Below are positions 10,956-18,450 of a stretch of DNA of 35,100 nt, one piece after another. Source of the DNA: Chlorobiota bacterium (GTDB lineage: Bacteria; Bacteroidota; Bacteroidia; Flavobacteriales; Flavobacteriaceae); contig JAADED010000070.1 in assembly GCA_013153605.1 (NCBI GenBank), forward strand, positions 1-35,100. The letters run 5' to 3'. The notes beneath the pieces are model-generated. The model did no database searches. It was not told the DNA's origin and saw only the letters and a list, made by a program, of their open reading frames with translations. The stretch's first letter is position 1; each line of letters opens with the position of its first letter. A program made the translations under genes and the position numbers.

Positions 10956-11243
10956 ATGAAAGAACTGACTCCGCTTAACGAAAACGTTTTACTGGAATTA
11001 AGCGACGAATTCGCCGAAAGCAAAACCGCTTCGGGAATCATCATCCCCGACACGGCCAAAGAAAAACCCGCCGTGGCCCGTGTTGTGGCATTGGGCAATA
11101 TCGAAGAACCCGCCATCGCACCCGGCGACGTGGTGCTGTATAAAAAATATGCGGGCAACAAAGTGGAACTCGACGGCAAAGAATACTTGATTTTGCCTTA
11201 CGCTGACATTTTGGCAAAAATCACCGAAGTGGAAAACATCTGA
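10956..11243 (+). CDS. GroES-like co-chaperonin, without adjacent groEL
   Basis: GroES forms a heptameric lid on GroEL. The 95 residues match the family along their length: 'LTPLNENVLLEL' (first strand), the mobile loop 'KTASGIIIPDTAKEKPAVAR', 'IAPGDVVLYKKYAGNKVELD', and 'YLILPYADILAKI'. The mobile-loop hydrophobic triplet III that docks into GroEL is present. No groEL follows. A terminator comes next, so this is either a second GroES or a split arrangement. It lies 20 nt after the glutaredoxin fusion and is probably co-transcribed with it. I leave the symbol empty because the main groES may be elsewhere. Confidence 0.87.
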   Translation: MKELTPLNENVLLELSDEFAESKTASGIIIPDTAKEKPAVARVVALGNIEEPAIAPGDVVLYKKYAGNKVELDGKEYLILPYADILAKITEVENI

Positions 11244-11270
11244 GCGGTTACTCCGCTTCGTTTCAGATCC

Positions 11271-11304
11271 GGGCCCGCACGCCTAAGAGCGGCGGGCTTT
11301 TTTA
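11271..11304 (+). terminator. Rho-independent terminator after the GroES-like gene
   Basis: GCCCGC (11273-11278) pairs with GCGGGC (11292-11297) and is followed directly by TTTTTTA. A smaller AGCGG/CCGCT hairpin lies just upstream, right after the stop codon. Confidence 0.75.
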
Positions 11305-11372
11305 TTTGCGACCGGTTCCATGGCGCGAAAGCGGGAAAATCCTTATCTTTCAAAGTCCAAACCCGTCGCCCC

Positions 11373-11684
11373 ATGTCGAGCTCCAAAGAACAACGGCTGG
11401 CCTTGCTTCCCAAAGTCATCCTCCACTTCAAGCGGCGGCGGATTCCCTTCAATGAAGAAAAATTGGAACACTACCTGGCTCACGGCCAATACGGAGACAT
11501 CCTCGAATACTACGGCTACCCCGGACTCAACGTGGTGTTCAACGTATTTTTGGAAAAGGAGCTCTACGGCGAGCTCCAACAAATGAAACAGGTGCTCGAC
11601 CGGTATAACGCCCTTCACCACACACGCCACCACCTCCGCATCTGGCCCGACGTCAAACGAACGCTCGGATTGGAAGACCAATAA
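11373..11684 (+). CDS. Small conserved-looking protein of unknown function
   Basis: I do not recognise this 103-residue protein. It is predicted mostly helical, charged and soluble, with no signal peptide or membrane segment. Residues 26-60 ('FNEEKLEHYLAHGQYGDILE', then 'YYGYPGLNVVFNVFLEK') are rich in Tyr and His. A His cluster (HHTRHH) follows at about 81-86. TATCTTTC at 11344-11351 resembles the -7 box with a final C for G and lies 21 nt before the ATG, so it may have its own promoter behind the groES terminator. Codon use looks like that of its neighbours. The frame ends at a convergent terminator shared with the superoxide dismutase side. Confidence 0.65.
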   Translation: MSSSKEQRLALLPKVILHFKRRRIPFNEEKLEHYLAHGQYGDILEYYGYPGLNVVFNVFLEKELYGELQQMKQVLDRYNALHHTRHHLRIWPDVKRTLGLEDQ

Positions 11685-11705
11685 AAAAACCTCCCCGAAG
11701 GGAGG
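11684..11705 (-). terminator. Terminator downstream of superoxide dismutase
   Basis: CCTCCC (11690-11695) and GGGAGG (11700-11705) form a perfect stem with a four-base loop (TTCG on the minus strand). On the minus strand seven T residues follow. The plus strand has no T tract, so it serves sodA. It overlaps the stop codon of the convergent small gene. Confidence 0.82.
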
Positions 11706-11730
11706 CTCGGTTACCCGGTATGATTACCCT

Positions 11731-12339
11731 TTACTTCTTGAGGGTTTCCTCGAACCGGCGGGCCACTTCCTTCCAGTTGATCACGTGGAAGAAGTCGTCG
11801 ATGTAGGCTCCGCGCTTGTTTTGATGCTTGAGGTAATAGGCATGTTCCCATACATCCATGCCCAAAACGGGCGTCCCGATGCAATCGGTGAATTTCATCA
11901 AAGGATTATCCTGGTTGGGTGTGGTGCAAATGTCCAGTTTGCCGTGGCGGCTCACCAGCCAAGTCCAACCCGAACCGAAGCGGCTCAATCCCGCTTGCTT
12001 GAAAGCTTCTTTAAACTTCTCGAACGAACCGAAATCATGGCGAATGGCGGCCGCCAATTTGCCTTCGGGCTCGCCTCCCCCGTCGGGAGACATGATTTGC
12101 CAATACAAATTGTGGTTCCAATATCCTCCGCCGTTGTTGCGGATAGCCGTTTCGTTTACATGAATGGTTTCGAGAATCTCGTCAATGGTCATGTTTTCGT
12201 AACAGGTACCTTTGATGGCGGCATTCAAGCCGTTGGTGTAACCTTGGTGATGTCCCAAGTGATGCACGCGCATGGTGGCTTCGTCTATGTAAGGTTCCAG
12301 CGCATTGTAGTCGTAAGGGAGAGGAGGTAATTCGAACAT
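11731..12339 (-). CDS. sodA: Superoxide dismutase, Mn/Fe family
   Basis: The enzyme dismutates superoxide to hydrogen peroxide and oxygen in the cytoplasm; no signal peptide is seen. It has 202 residues, normal length. Metal ligands can be placed: H26 in MRVHHLGHHQGY, H76 in GGGYWNHNLYW, and D162 and H166 in MDVWEHAYY. Q143 in PNQDNP is the C-terminal-half glutamine typical of manganese-type enzymes, although GGGYW in place of GGHAN means that metal preference (Mn, Fe or either) is best left open. The gene is monocistronic, with an exact -7 box 23 nt upstream of the ATG and a strong terminator. Confidence 0.95.
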   Translation of the reverse strand: MFELPPLPYDYNALEPYIDEATMRVHHLGHHQGYTNGLNAAIKGTCYENMTIDEILETIHVNETAIRNNGGGYWNHNLYWQIMSPDGGGEPEGKLAAAIRHDFGSFEKFKEAFKQAGLSRFGSGWTWLVSRHGKLDICTTPNQDNPLMKFTDCIGTPVLGMDVWEHAYYLKHQNKRGAYIDDFFHVINWKEVARRFEETLKK

Positions 12340-12362
12340 GGCGATTCGGTTTTTATTTAGAA

Positions 12363-12370
12363 CAAATTTA
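12363..12370 (-). promoter_or_regulatory. -7 promoter box for sodA
   Basis: On the minus strand this reads TAAATTTG, an exact TAnnTTTG match, 23 nt before the sodA ATG. The flanking sequence is AT-rich. Confidence 0.55.
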
Positions 12371-12434
12371 AATTAACTTCTTCGCCTTCGGGCGAAAGAA
12401 AGATAAAATTTTCCTATACAATATATAAAAAATT

Positions 12435-13268
12435 CTAATACCGCGCCACCAATGCCCGGACCAACTCGCGTACTACGGGTTCGGCCTTGCGGGCTTCTTT
12501 CATGACCTCCTCGTGATTGACCGATTGAATCAGTTCGGGATCGTCCACGTCGGTGATGACGGATATGCCGAACACTTCCATGTTCATGTGCTTGGCCACG
12601 ATCACTTCGGGCACCGTGCTCATGCCCACCGCATCGGCACCCATTACGCGCACCATATTGTATTCGGCAATGGTTTCGAAGGTGGGGCCTTGCAAGCCCA
12701 AATACACGCCTTTGCGGTAAAAGATTTTATGTGCTTTGGCATAATCTTCCACCACGGCAATCATTTTCTTGCTGTAAGGTTCGCTCATATTGACGAACCG
12801 CGGGCCGAAACGGGGGTCGTTCTTGCCGCGCAACGGATGTTCGGGAAAAAAGTTGATGTGATCGCGAATGATCATCACGTCGCCGATTTGAAAAGTTTTG
12901 TTCACCCCGCCCGAGGCGTTGGACACGATCAGCTTGTTGATGCCCATGAGCTTCATCACCCGCTGGGGGAAGGTTACTTCGTACATGCTGTACCCTTCGT
13001 AATAATGGAAGCGTCCGCTCATGGCCATCACGTATTTGCCCGAGAGGGTGCCGAAAATCAGCGTCCCCTTGTGCCCCTCGACGGTAGAAACGGGAAAGTT
13101 GGGAATCTCGGCATAAGGAATCTCCGATTCGATGTCGATATCCTCGGTGAGGCTTCCCAACCCGCTACCCAACACGATGCCGTATTCGGGTACTTTGCCT
13201 CCCGTTTTGTCCAGGAGAAAACGAGCGGTTTCGGAAGCTTTTTCATATAAATTTTCGGGTGTCAACAT
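12435..13268 (-). CDS. Purine nucleoside phosphorylase (trimeric type)
   Basis: This enzyme cleaves purine (deoxy)nucleosides with phosphate, for purine salvage. It has 277 residues from the ATG at 13268; a longer frame exists but adds residues unlike the family. Phosphate-binding GSGLGSL is at 34-40 and GGRFHYYEGY appears as SGRFHYYEGY. The substrate-pocket YLGLQGPTFET with VGMSTVPEVIVAKH identifies the trimeric PNP/MTAP superfamily. The purine-contacting Asn of 6-oxopurine enzymes is Asp here (VITDVDDP), which could affect base specificity. The start overlaps the lpxK stop by 26 nt, so translation is probably coupled, and it is the last gene of the BatA-domain > lpxK operon. Confidence 0.92.
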   Translation of the reverse strand: MLTPENLYEKASETARFLLDKTGGKVPEYGIVLGSGLGSLTEDIDIESEIPYAEIPNFPVSTVEGHKGTLIFGTLSGKYVMAMSGRFHYYEGYSMYEVTFPQRVMKLMGINKLIVSNASGGVNKTFQIGDVMIIRDHINFFPEHPLRGKNDPRFGPRFVNMSEPYSKKMIAVVEDYAKAHKIFYRKGVYLGLQGPTFETIAEYNMVRVMGADAVGMSTVPEVIVAKHMNMEVFGISVITDVDDPELIQSVNHEEVMKEARKAEPVVRELVRALVARY

Positions 13269-14268
13269 AATGCAATATTTTTTGGTTAAACAAATGTTCG
13301 TTTTCCACACGCATTTTTACCGGCACATATGCCAACGGCAAGCCGTAGGGGCGGAGCTTATGATAATCCTTTTCGGTGGTTACAATCCAACGGGCGCCGA
13401 TTCGTTCGGCCGCTCGGCGGATTTTTTCCGCCCGGGCGGGGCCGTATGCCGCATGGTCGGGAAATGTAAACCTCACAAAGTTAATATTTTTAGCCGAAAG
13501 GGCATCATAAAAAGGTTGAGGATCGGCTATGCCGGTGACGGCCAATACGGGAGAGGCACGCAATTCGTCCCATTTCACCCCCCCTTTATCGGTCCGGGGA
13601 AGGTCGTATTCCAAAGATGAAAAAAAGACGGGCTTCCCGAATTTTTCCAATTCCCGCCTCAATTCGGCTTTGCGGTGTTCTTGACCCTCGGGAGTTTTGG
13701 TGACCACAATCACCGAAGCGGCGGCGGCGCGGGAGGGCAGGTCCCGCAAGGTGCCGGCCGGAAACAGGCGGTCTCGCGTAAAGGGGCGATGAAAAGGGGT
13801 AAGAAGGATTTGCAATCCCGGCTCCACCCGCCGGTGCTGGAAGGCGTCGTCCATCACAATCACCCGCGGACGGCAAATGTCTTGGAGTCGGCGAATTCCT
13901 CGGCGGCGGTCGGCATCGACGGCCAAACAAAAGCGGGAGTCGCCCGAAAATTTGCGCCACATTTGCCAGGGTTCGTCCCCCAATTCTTCCAAGGCCGAAT
14001 CGGGCCGGGCCAACCTAAAACCTTTGCTCCGGCGCTTGTATCCCCGACTCAACACGGCGGTAGGGATTCCCCGGTCCAATAAGAGGCGCACCAGGTATTC
14101 GGTAAAAGGGGTTTTTCCCGCCCCGCCCAAATTCAAATTGCCCACCCCGATCACGGGCAAATCCGGCCGCCATACAGGCAACCAGCCGCGGTCGTATAAA
14201 AAATGGCGGGCGGCCAATACGCCGCGCAACGGCACAGTCAAGGGCGTCAAAAAGGGGCGGACCTTCAT
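13243..14268 (-). CDS. lpxK: Tetraacyldisaccharide 4'-kinase
   Basis: LpxK phosphorylates the 4' position of the lipid A disaccharide precursor at the inner membrane, a late step of lipid A synthesis. The 341 residues include an N-terminal membrane-associated helix, a P-loop in 'VGNLNLGGAGKTPFTEYL' (about 42-59), SRGYKR shortly after, the DDAFQHR motif, and 'VTGIADPQPFYDAL' and 'TTEKDYHKL' in the C-terminal domain. All are family signatures. Its ATG overlaps the stop of the BatA-domain gene (ATGA), and its 3' end overlaps the phosphorylase start. Presence of lpxK confirms a lipopolysaccharide-bearing outer membrane. Confidence 0.96.
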   Translation of the reverse strand: MKVRPFLTPLTVPLRGVLAARHFLYDRGWLPVWRPDLPVIGVGNLNLGGAGKTPFTEYLVRLLLDRGIPTAVLSRGYKRRSKGFRLARPDSALEELGDEPWQMWRKFSGDSRFCLAVDADRRRGIRRLQDICRPRVIVMDDAFQHRRVEPGLQILLTPFHRPFTRDRLFPAGTLRDLPSRAAAASVIVVTKTPEGQEHRKAELRRELEKFGKPVFFSSLEYDLPRTDKGGVKWDELRASPVLAVTGIADPQPFYDALSAKNINFVRFTFPDHAAYGPARAEKIRRAAERIGARWIVTTEKDYHKLRPYGLPLAYVPVKMRVENEHLFNQKILHYVDTRKFI

Positions 14269-16130
14269 ATTTTACGTTTTAAAATCCACATTTCGACCAA
14301 CAGGGCCAACAGCACACCCAGCACCGCCCACCGGACGAGGGAGTTTTTCCCTTCACCCCGGGACCTGAGTACGGCGGCATCGCTCGTCACCGCCATATGG
14401 GCGGGGAAAGGTCCGATGGAGGGAAAATGGAGGCGGCTTTCCACCGGGTCGTAGTTCCATGCGCGGAGATCCAAGGTGTCGCCGTCGCGCACGGCCGCAT
14501 ATATGCCGGGACGCCTCAATTGCTTGCCCGGAAAGAGGCGAATGCGGTCACCCCGGCGTTCCTGGTAGGGCACATAAGCCGTGCCGGGCCCTCGAATTTC
14601 CACGGGCCTCTCGGCGGGCGGAGCTTTCACTTCCCACACCGCTCCGGGACGCAAAAGGGCATATAACGCACCCGTGCCGCCGTGTTGCCACAGCGGTTTG
14701 TAAAACACGGGAATCACCAGCGGCGAAAGATAAAAGTCGGATGAAGGAGCATCCAAAGGACCGGTAAAGATCAACCATCCGCCTTTGCGGATGAGGTAAG
14801 GCATCCCGCCGCTACAGGTCAATACGGGCGAACCGCCCCGCACCCGGTACAGATCCTTGCAATAAGGAGCCCGAAACCGACGTTCGGCCCGGGTGAATAC
14901 GTCCTTGAAAAACGGATGACGAAACGGAATGCGCTCCAACCGGCGGGTGAGCGTATCGCGGCCGCTTACGGTCAATCCCGCTTCGCGGTAAAAAATTTCG
15001 TCATACCGGTCGCCGGACGGGATAAAGATGCGGGGCGGCCCTTTCCGCCATGCGTCCATGCGGTAGTAGGGCTTCCAGCCCACGATAACCGCCAAATCGT
15101 ATTCGTCCAACGATTCCCACGGCACCCGCCCCGAAGGGACGAAATCGGCTTCCACCCCGCCGCCGAACAGGCTTCGGAGATAGGAAGGTATGCTGTCGCC
15201 CGCCACCAGCACGCGCCAAGTCGTATGTTCGGGAAGGACGAAATACAAATCGTTGTCATACACGCCGAACGGGTCGCCCTCCACTTCCAGGCGGCCGCTC
15301 AATCTTTCCCGAGGCAAGGGAGTGGAAAATCGCAAGGTATCCGCCCGTCCGCTGTCGGTTACGATCCGTCGCTGAAAGAGCAATTTGCCGTTGCCGTGCA
15401 AGCGCACGGTCACCTCGCCTCCCCCGCCCGCGGTCCGAAGCCGAACCGTCCATTCCAACTGCCCGGGTGCACGCCTTACGAACAGGGTGTCGGCATACAC
15501 ATTGCGCGGAAAAGGAGGACGCCGCAAGACAAGTACATATCGCGAAGCGGTATCGGCCAAAGCGGGAGCCATAGCCTCACGACTCAGATGCTGGCCGTCG
15601 GTGAGGTACACCACCTCTTTGGGTCCCGGAGCGGCGGCTACCGCTTTCCATGCCCGCTCGTGATCGAAAGGCCACGGACCGGGAGCCCCCACAGCATATA
15701 GCCGCACCGCTTCGTCGGCTCGGACTTCTTCAAAAGAGCCGTCTTCATATAGGCGAAATCGTGCCCGAGTGCGGGCGATTTCCTGAAGGGAAGCCAATAA
15801 ATCGGTTTTGATATCCGTTTTTCCGTCCCGATACAGGATGCTGGGCGAATCGTCGGTCACCACTATCAAGGGAAGTTCACGATCGGTTCCCGCCGGACGC
15901 GGTCCCGCAAAAGCCAACACCGCCAAAGCCACCGCCGCCGTCCGCAAGGCCAATACCACATATTCCCATAGCTTGCGGCTCTTGCGCGACGACATTTCCA
16001 CTTGTTTCAAAAACGCCAAATCGGGAAAATCAACCGTGCGAAACTTCCTGAACCGCATCAAGTGGATGATCAGCGGCACGGCCACCAAAACCAAGGCATA
16101 CAAAACTTCGGGACGGGCAAAGCGGATCAT
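14265..16130 (-). CDS. BatA N-terminal domain membrane protein
   Basis: The protein has 621 residues. The first ~80 ('MIRFARPEVLYALVLVAVPL', then 'FLKQVEMSSRKSRKLWEYVV' and a second hydrophobic segment) match the N-terminal double-transmembrane domain seen in BatA/aerotolerance proteins of Bacteroidota. A degenerate von Willebrand A-like region follows ('LPLIVVTDDSPSIL', 'EVVYLTDGQHL'); the MIDAS DxSxS reads D-D-S-P-S. A large periplasmic, beta-rich region and a final helix (about 600-617) with a basic tail close the protein. The domain order fits membrane proteins co-occurring with cell-envelope operons. Function is unknown. The ATG at 16130 replaces a longer TTG-started frame. The -7 box sits only 4 nt upstream, suggesting a leaderless message. 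Confidence 0.8.
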   Translation of the reverse strand: MIRFARPEVLYALVLVAVPLIIHLMRFRKFRTVDFPDLAFLKQVEMSSRKSRKLWEYVVLALRTAAVALAVLAFAGPRPAGTDRELPLIVVTDDSPSILYRDGKTDIKTDLLASLQEIARTRARFRLYEDGSFEEVRADEAVRLYAVGAPGPWPFDHERAWKAVAAAPGPKEVVYLTDGQHLSREAMAPALADTASRYVLVLRRPPFPRNVYADTLFVRRAPGQLEWTVRLRTAGGGGEVTVRLHGNGKLLFQRRIVTDSGRADTLRFSTPLPRERLSGRLEVEGDPFGVYDNDLYFVLPEHTTWRVLVAGDSIPSYLRSLFGGGVEADFVPSGRVPWESLDEYDLAVIVGWKPYYRMDAWRKGPPRIFIPSGDRYDEIFYREAGLTVSGRDTLTRRLERIPFRHPFFKDVFTRAERRFRAPYCKDLYRVRGGSPVLTCSGGMPYLIRKGGWLIFTGPLDAPSSDFYLSPLVIPVFYKPLWQHGGTGALYALLRPGAVWEVKAPPAERPVEIRGPGTAYVPYQERRGDRIRLFPGKQLRRPGIYAAVRDGDTLDLRAWNYDPVESRLHFPSIGPFPAHMAVTSDAAVLRSRGEGKNSLVRWAVLGVLLALLVEMWILKRKI

Positions 16131-16134
16131 AAAG

Positions 16135-16142
16135 CAAATATA
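16135..16142 (-). promoter_or_regulatory. -7 promoter box abutting the BatA-domain start codon
   Basis: On the minus strand this reads TATATTTG, an exact match, but it ends only 4 nt before the ATG at 16130. Elsewhere in the window this gap is 15-25 nt. Transcription would begin at or next to the A of ATG. Confidence 0.5.
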
Positions 16143-16190
16143 AGGTCTAGCCGCCAAAAGAGGCCGAAAGGGCAATCAGGTGAATTTCGC

Positions 16191-16198
16191 TATATTTG
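16191..16198 (+). promoter_or_regulatory. -7 promoter box for the HMG-CoA reductase operon
   Basis: TATATTTG is an exact TAnnTTTG match, 19 nt before the ATG at 16218. It is divergent from the BatA-domain promoter box. Confidence 0.6.
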
Positions 16199-16217
16199 TA
16201 CTCCACAGCCGGCGCCT

Positions 16218-17540
16218 ATGCACGAGAAATTTGTCGAAGGTTTTTCCAAATGGACCAAAGCCCGGAAAATCGATTGGCTGGCGCGGCATTACCTCTCCCC
16301 CGCCGGAGCCGAAACCTTGCGGTCCTATTGGCACCGCGACCCGGCGACCCAAGAAATCCATGACGGCTTCGCCGAAAATCCGGTGAGCAATTTTTATCTC
16401 CCCTTTTCGGTGGCGCCCAATTTTTTAATCAACGACAAAGTGTATGCGGTGCCCATGGTCACGGAAGAAAGTTCGGTGGTGGCGGCCGCAGCCAAAGCGG
16501 CCAAATTTTGGTTTCCCCACGGAGGATTCCGATCTCGCGTGATCTCCAAAATCAAAACCGGACACATCCACCTCCTCTACCGCAACGATCCCGAAAAATT
16601 AAAAGCTTTTTTCGAAGCGGTCAAACACGAATACCTCCGGCGGCTCAAACCTTTTACCGAAAACATGGAAAAACGGGGCGGCGGCATCCTCTCGGTGGAA
16701 TTGGAGGATTTGACACACCTCTTACCGAACTATTTTACCGTCAGCTTCCGTTTCGACACGGCCGATTCCATGGGAGCCAATTTTATCAACACGATTTTGG
16801 AAGAATGGGCCGATTATATGGAAGAAGATTATCCCGCTTACGGGTCGCCCGAAGATTTGGAAATCGTTATGCGAATTTTGTCCAACTACAACCCCGAATG
16901 CCGGGTGAAAGTGACGGCCCGCGCCCCCGTGGAGAAGCTCAAAGTCGGAGAGAATCCGCATCGCTATGCCCGAAGGTTGGTCACGGCCATGGACATGGCA
17001 CGGGTTAACGTGTACCGCGGGGTGACACATAACAAAGGTATCATGAACGGCGTGGATGCGGTGGTGCTGGCCACGGGCAACGATTTCCGGGCGGTGGAAG
17101 CCGGCGCCCATGCCTATGCGGCCCGAAAGGGAAAATATACGGCCCTCTCCTCCGCCCGGCTGGAAGGCGACTCCCTCGTTCTGGAAATGGAACTTCCCCT
17201 TGCGTTGGGCACCGTGGGAGGCGTGACCAAAACCCACCCCCTGGCGGCGGCGGCTCTGGAAATGCTGGGAAACCCCTCCGCGGGCGAGCTGATGGAAATT
17301 GCGGCGGCCGTGGGATTGGCCCAAAATTTTTCGGCCGTCCATTCCCTTATTACCGAAGGGATTCAAAAAGGCCACATGAAAATGCATTTGAACAACATCC
17401 TCCTACAAATGCAAGCCACACCCGAGGAAAGAGCCGCCCTTACGGAAATATTCAAGGACCGCAAAGTACACGTCAAAGCGGTAAAAGACGAACTCAACCG
17501 GTTACGCAAATCGAAAAACCATGATAACCGAACCGCTTAA
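16218..17540 (+). CDS. Hydroxymethylglutaryl-CoA reductase, class II
   Basis: This enzyme interconverts HMG-CoA and mevalonate, the committed step of the mevalonate route to isoprenoids. The 440 residues carry the class II catalytic set: Glu in MVTEESSVVAAA (E83/E84), K273 in THNKGIMNGVDAV, D289 in ATGNDFRAVEAG and H386 in EGIQKGHMKMH. The dinucleotide-binding stretch 'DTADSMGANFINT' is at 180-192. Class II enzymes are often annotated 'degradative', but here the neighbour is a mevalonate-pathway-type kinase, so a biosynthetic role is more likely. The ATG at 16218 lies 19 nt after a -7 box. An upstream in-frame extension runs into the divergent gene and is rejected. The 3' end overlaps the kinase by 20 nt. 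Confidence 0.95.
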   Translation: MHEKFVEGFSKWTKARKIDWLARHYLSPAGAETLRSYWHRDPATQEIHDGFAENPVSNFYLPFSVAPNFLINDKVYAVPMVTEESSVVAAAAKAAKFWFPHGGFRSRVISKIKTGHIHLLYRNDPEKLKAFFEAVKHEYLRRLKPFTENMEKRGGGILSVELEDLTHLLPNYFTVSFRFDTADSMGANFINTILEEWADYMEEDYPAYGSPEDLEIVMRILSNYNPECRVKVTARAPVEKLKVGENPHRYARRLVTAMDMARVNVYRGVTHNKGIMNGVDAVVLATGNDFRAVEAGAHAYAARKGKYTALSSARLEGDSLVLEMELPLALGTVGGVTKTHPLAAAALEMLGNPSAGELMEIAAAVGLAQNFSAVHSLITEGIQKGHMKMHLNNILLQMQATPEERAALTEIFKDRKVHVKAVKDELNRLRKSKNHDNRTA

Positions 17541-18444
17541 ACTCTTCAGCTACGGCAAGGTTTTGCTTACGGGAGAATATGCGGTGCTCAAAGGCGCCAA
17601 AGCATTGTCGCTTCCCGTCAAATACGGGCAAACCATGATCGTAAAGCCGCAAAAAAACGATTTATTGGAGTGGAAAAGTTATTTGAAAAACAACCAATTG
17701 CTCCTGGATCTCAAAATGACCAAAGATTTGGAAGAGGTCATTTCGGTTCAACCCGAAAATGCGGGAAGCGAAATCATCGAAATCCTTCGCATTCTCAAGC
17801 GCATGCAACCCAACCTCTTTAAACGGGGTTATAAAATCGACACCAAATTCGAATTCGACCTCAGCTACGGATTGGGTTCTTCTTCCACGCTGATTGCCAA
17901 CCTTTCCAAATGGGCGCAAGTGAACCCCTTCGAATTATTGGACGCCACCTTTAACGGAAGCGGATACGACGTGGTCACCTCCCTCAGCGGCAAGCCGGTC
18001 CTGTTTCAACGCACGGGACTGGGACGGCAATGGAAATTCGTCAAATATTATCCGCGGTTCCATAAACATTTGTTTTTTATCCATCTGAACAAAAAACAAC
18101 CCACCCATCCGGTGGTGCAACGCTTCAAAAAGGTGGAAATTCCCAAGGAATATTTGGACAAAATCTCTTCGTTGACCGAACAAATTCTGGAAGCCCGCAA
18201 GCTGGAGGAATTCCAAAACCTGATCACCGAACACGAGGAAGTAACGGGTAAAATCATCCGCCAAAAGCCCGTTAAGCAACGCCTGTTTGCCGATTACGAC
18301 GGGGCGGTCAAAAGTTTGGGCGCTTGGGGCGGCGATATGATCCTGGCGGCCGGCGATCCGCAAACCACACCCGAATATTTCAAGTCCAAGGGATATGAAG
18401 TGATTTTTCCTTTCGCCAAGCTGATTCACAAAGAAAAACTTTGA
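17521..18444 (+). CDS. GYDIA-type GHMP kinase (probable mevalonate-pathway kinase)
   Basis: The protein has 307 residues. The GHMP-kinase ATP-binding motif GLGSSST is at 117-123, after the opening 'SYGKVLLTGEYAVLKG' strand-loop that binds substrate. SGYDVV at 147-152 corresponds to the GYDIA signature of a Bacteroidota subfamily, and 'GGDMILAAG' near the end is the third GHMP motif. Subfamily members sit beside HMG-CoA reductase, as here, where the ATG lies inside the reductase's 3' end (20 nt overlap). Phosphorylation of mevalonate or phosphomevalonate is therefore the likely reaction, but which of the two is not decidable from sequence. Confidence 0.88.
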   Translation: MITEPLKLFSYGKVLLTGEYAVLKGAKALSLPVKYGQTMIVKPQKNDLLEWKSYLKNNQLLLDLKMTKDLEEVISVQPENAGSEIIEILRILKRMQPNLFKRGYKIDTKFEFDLSYGLGSSSTLIANLSKWAQVNPFELLDATFNGSGYDVVTSLSGKPVLFQRTGLGRQWKFVKYYPRFHKHLFFIHLNKKQPTHPVVQRFKKVEIPKEYLDKISSLTEQILEARKLEEFQNLITEHEEVTGKIIRQKPVKQRLFADYDGAVKSLGAWGGDMILAAGDPQTTPEYFKSKGYEVIFPFAKLIHKEKL

Positions 18445-18450
18445 GCCTTC

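Noticed and set aside
16002-16217. N-terminal extension of HMG-CoA reductase (72 residues)
   Set aside because: It is the reverse strand of the BatA-domain gene and spans both divergent promoter boxes.
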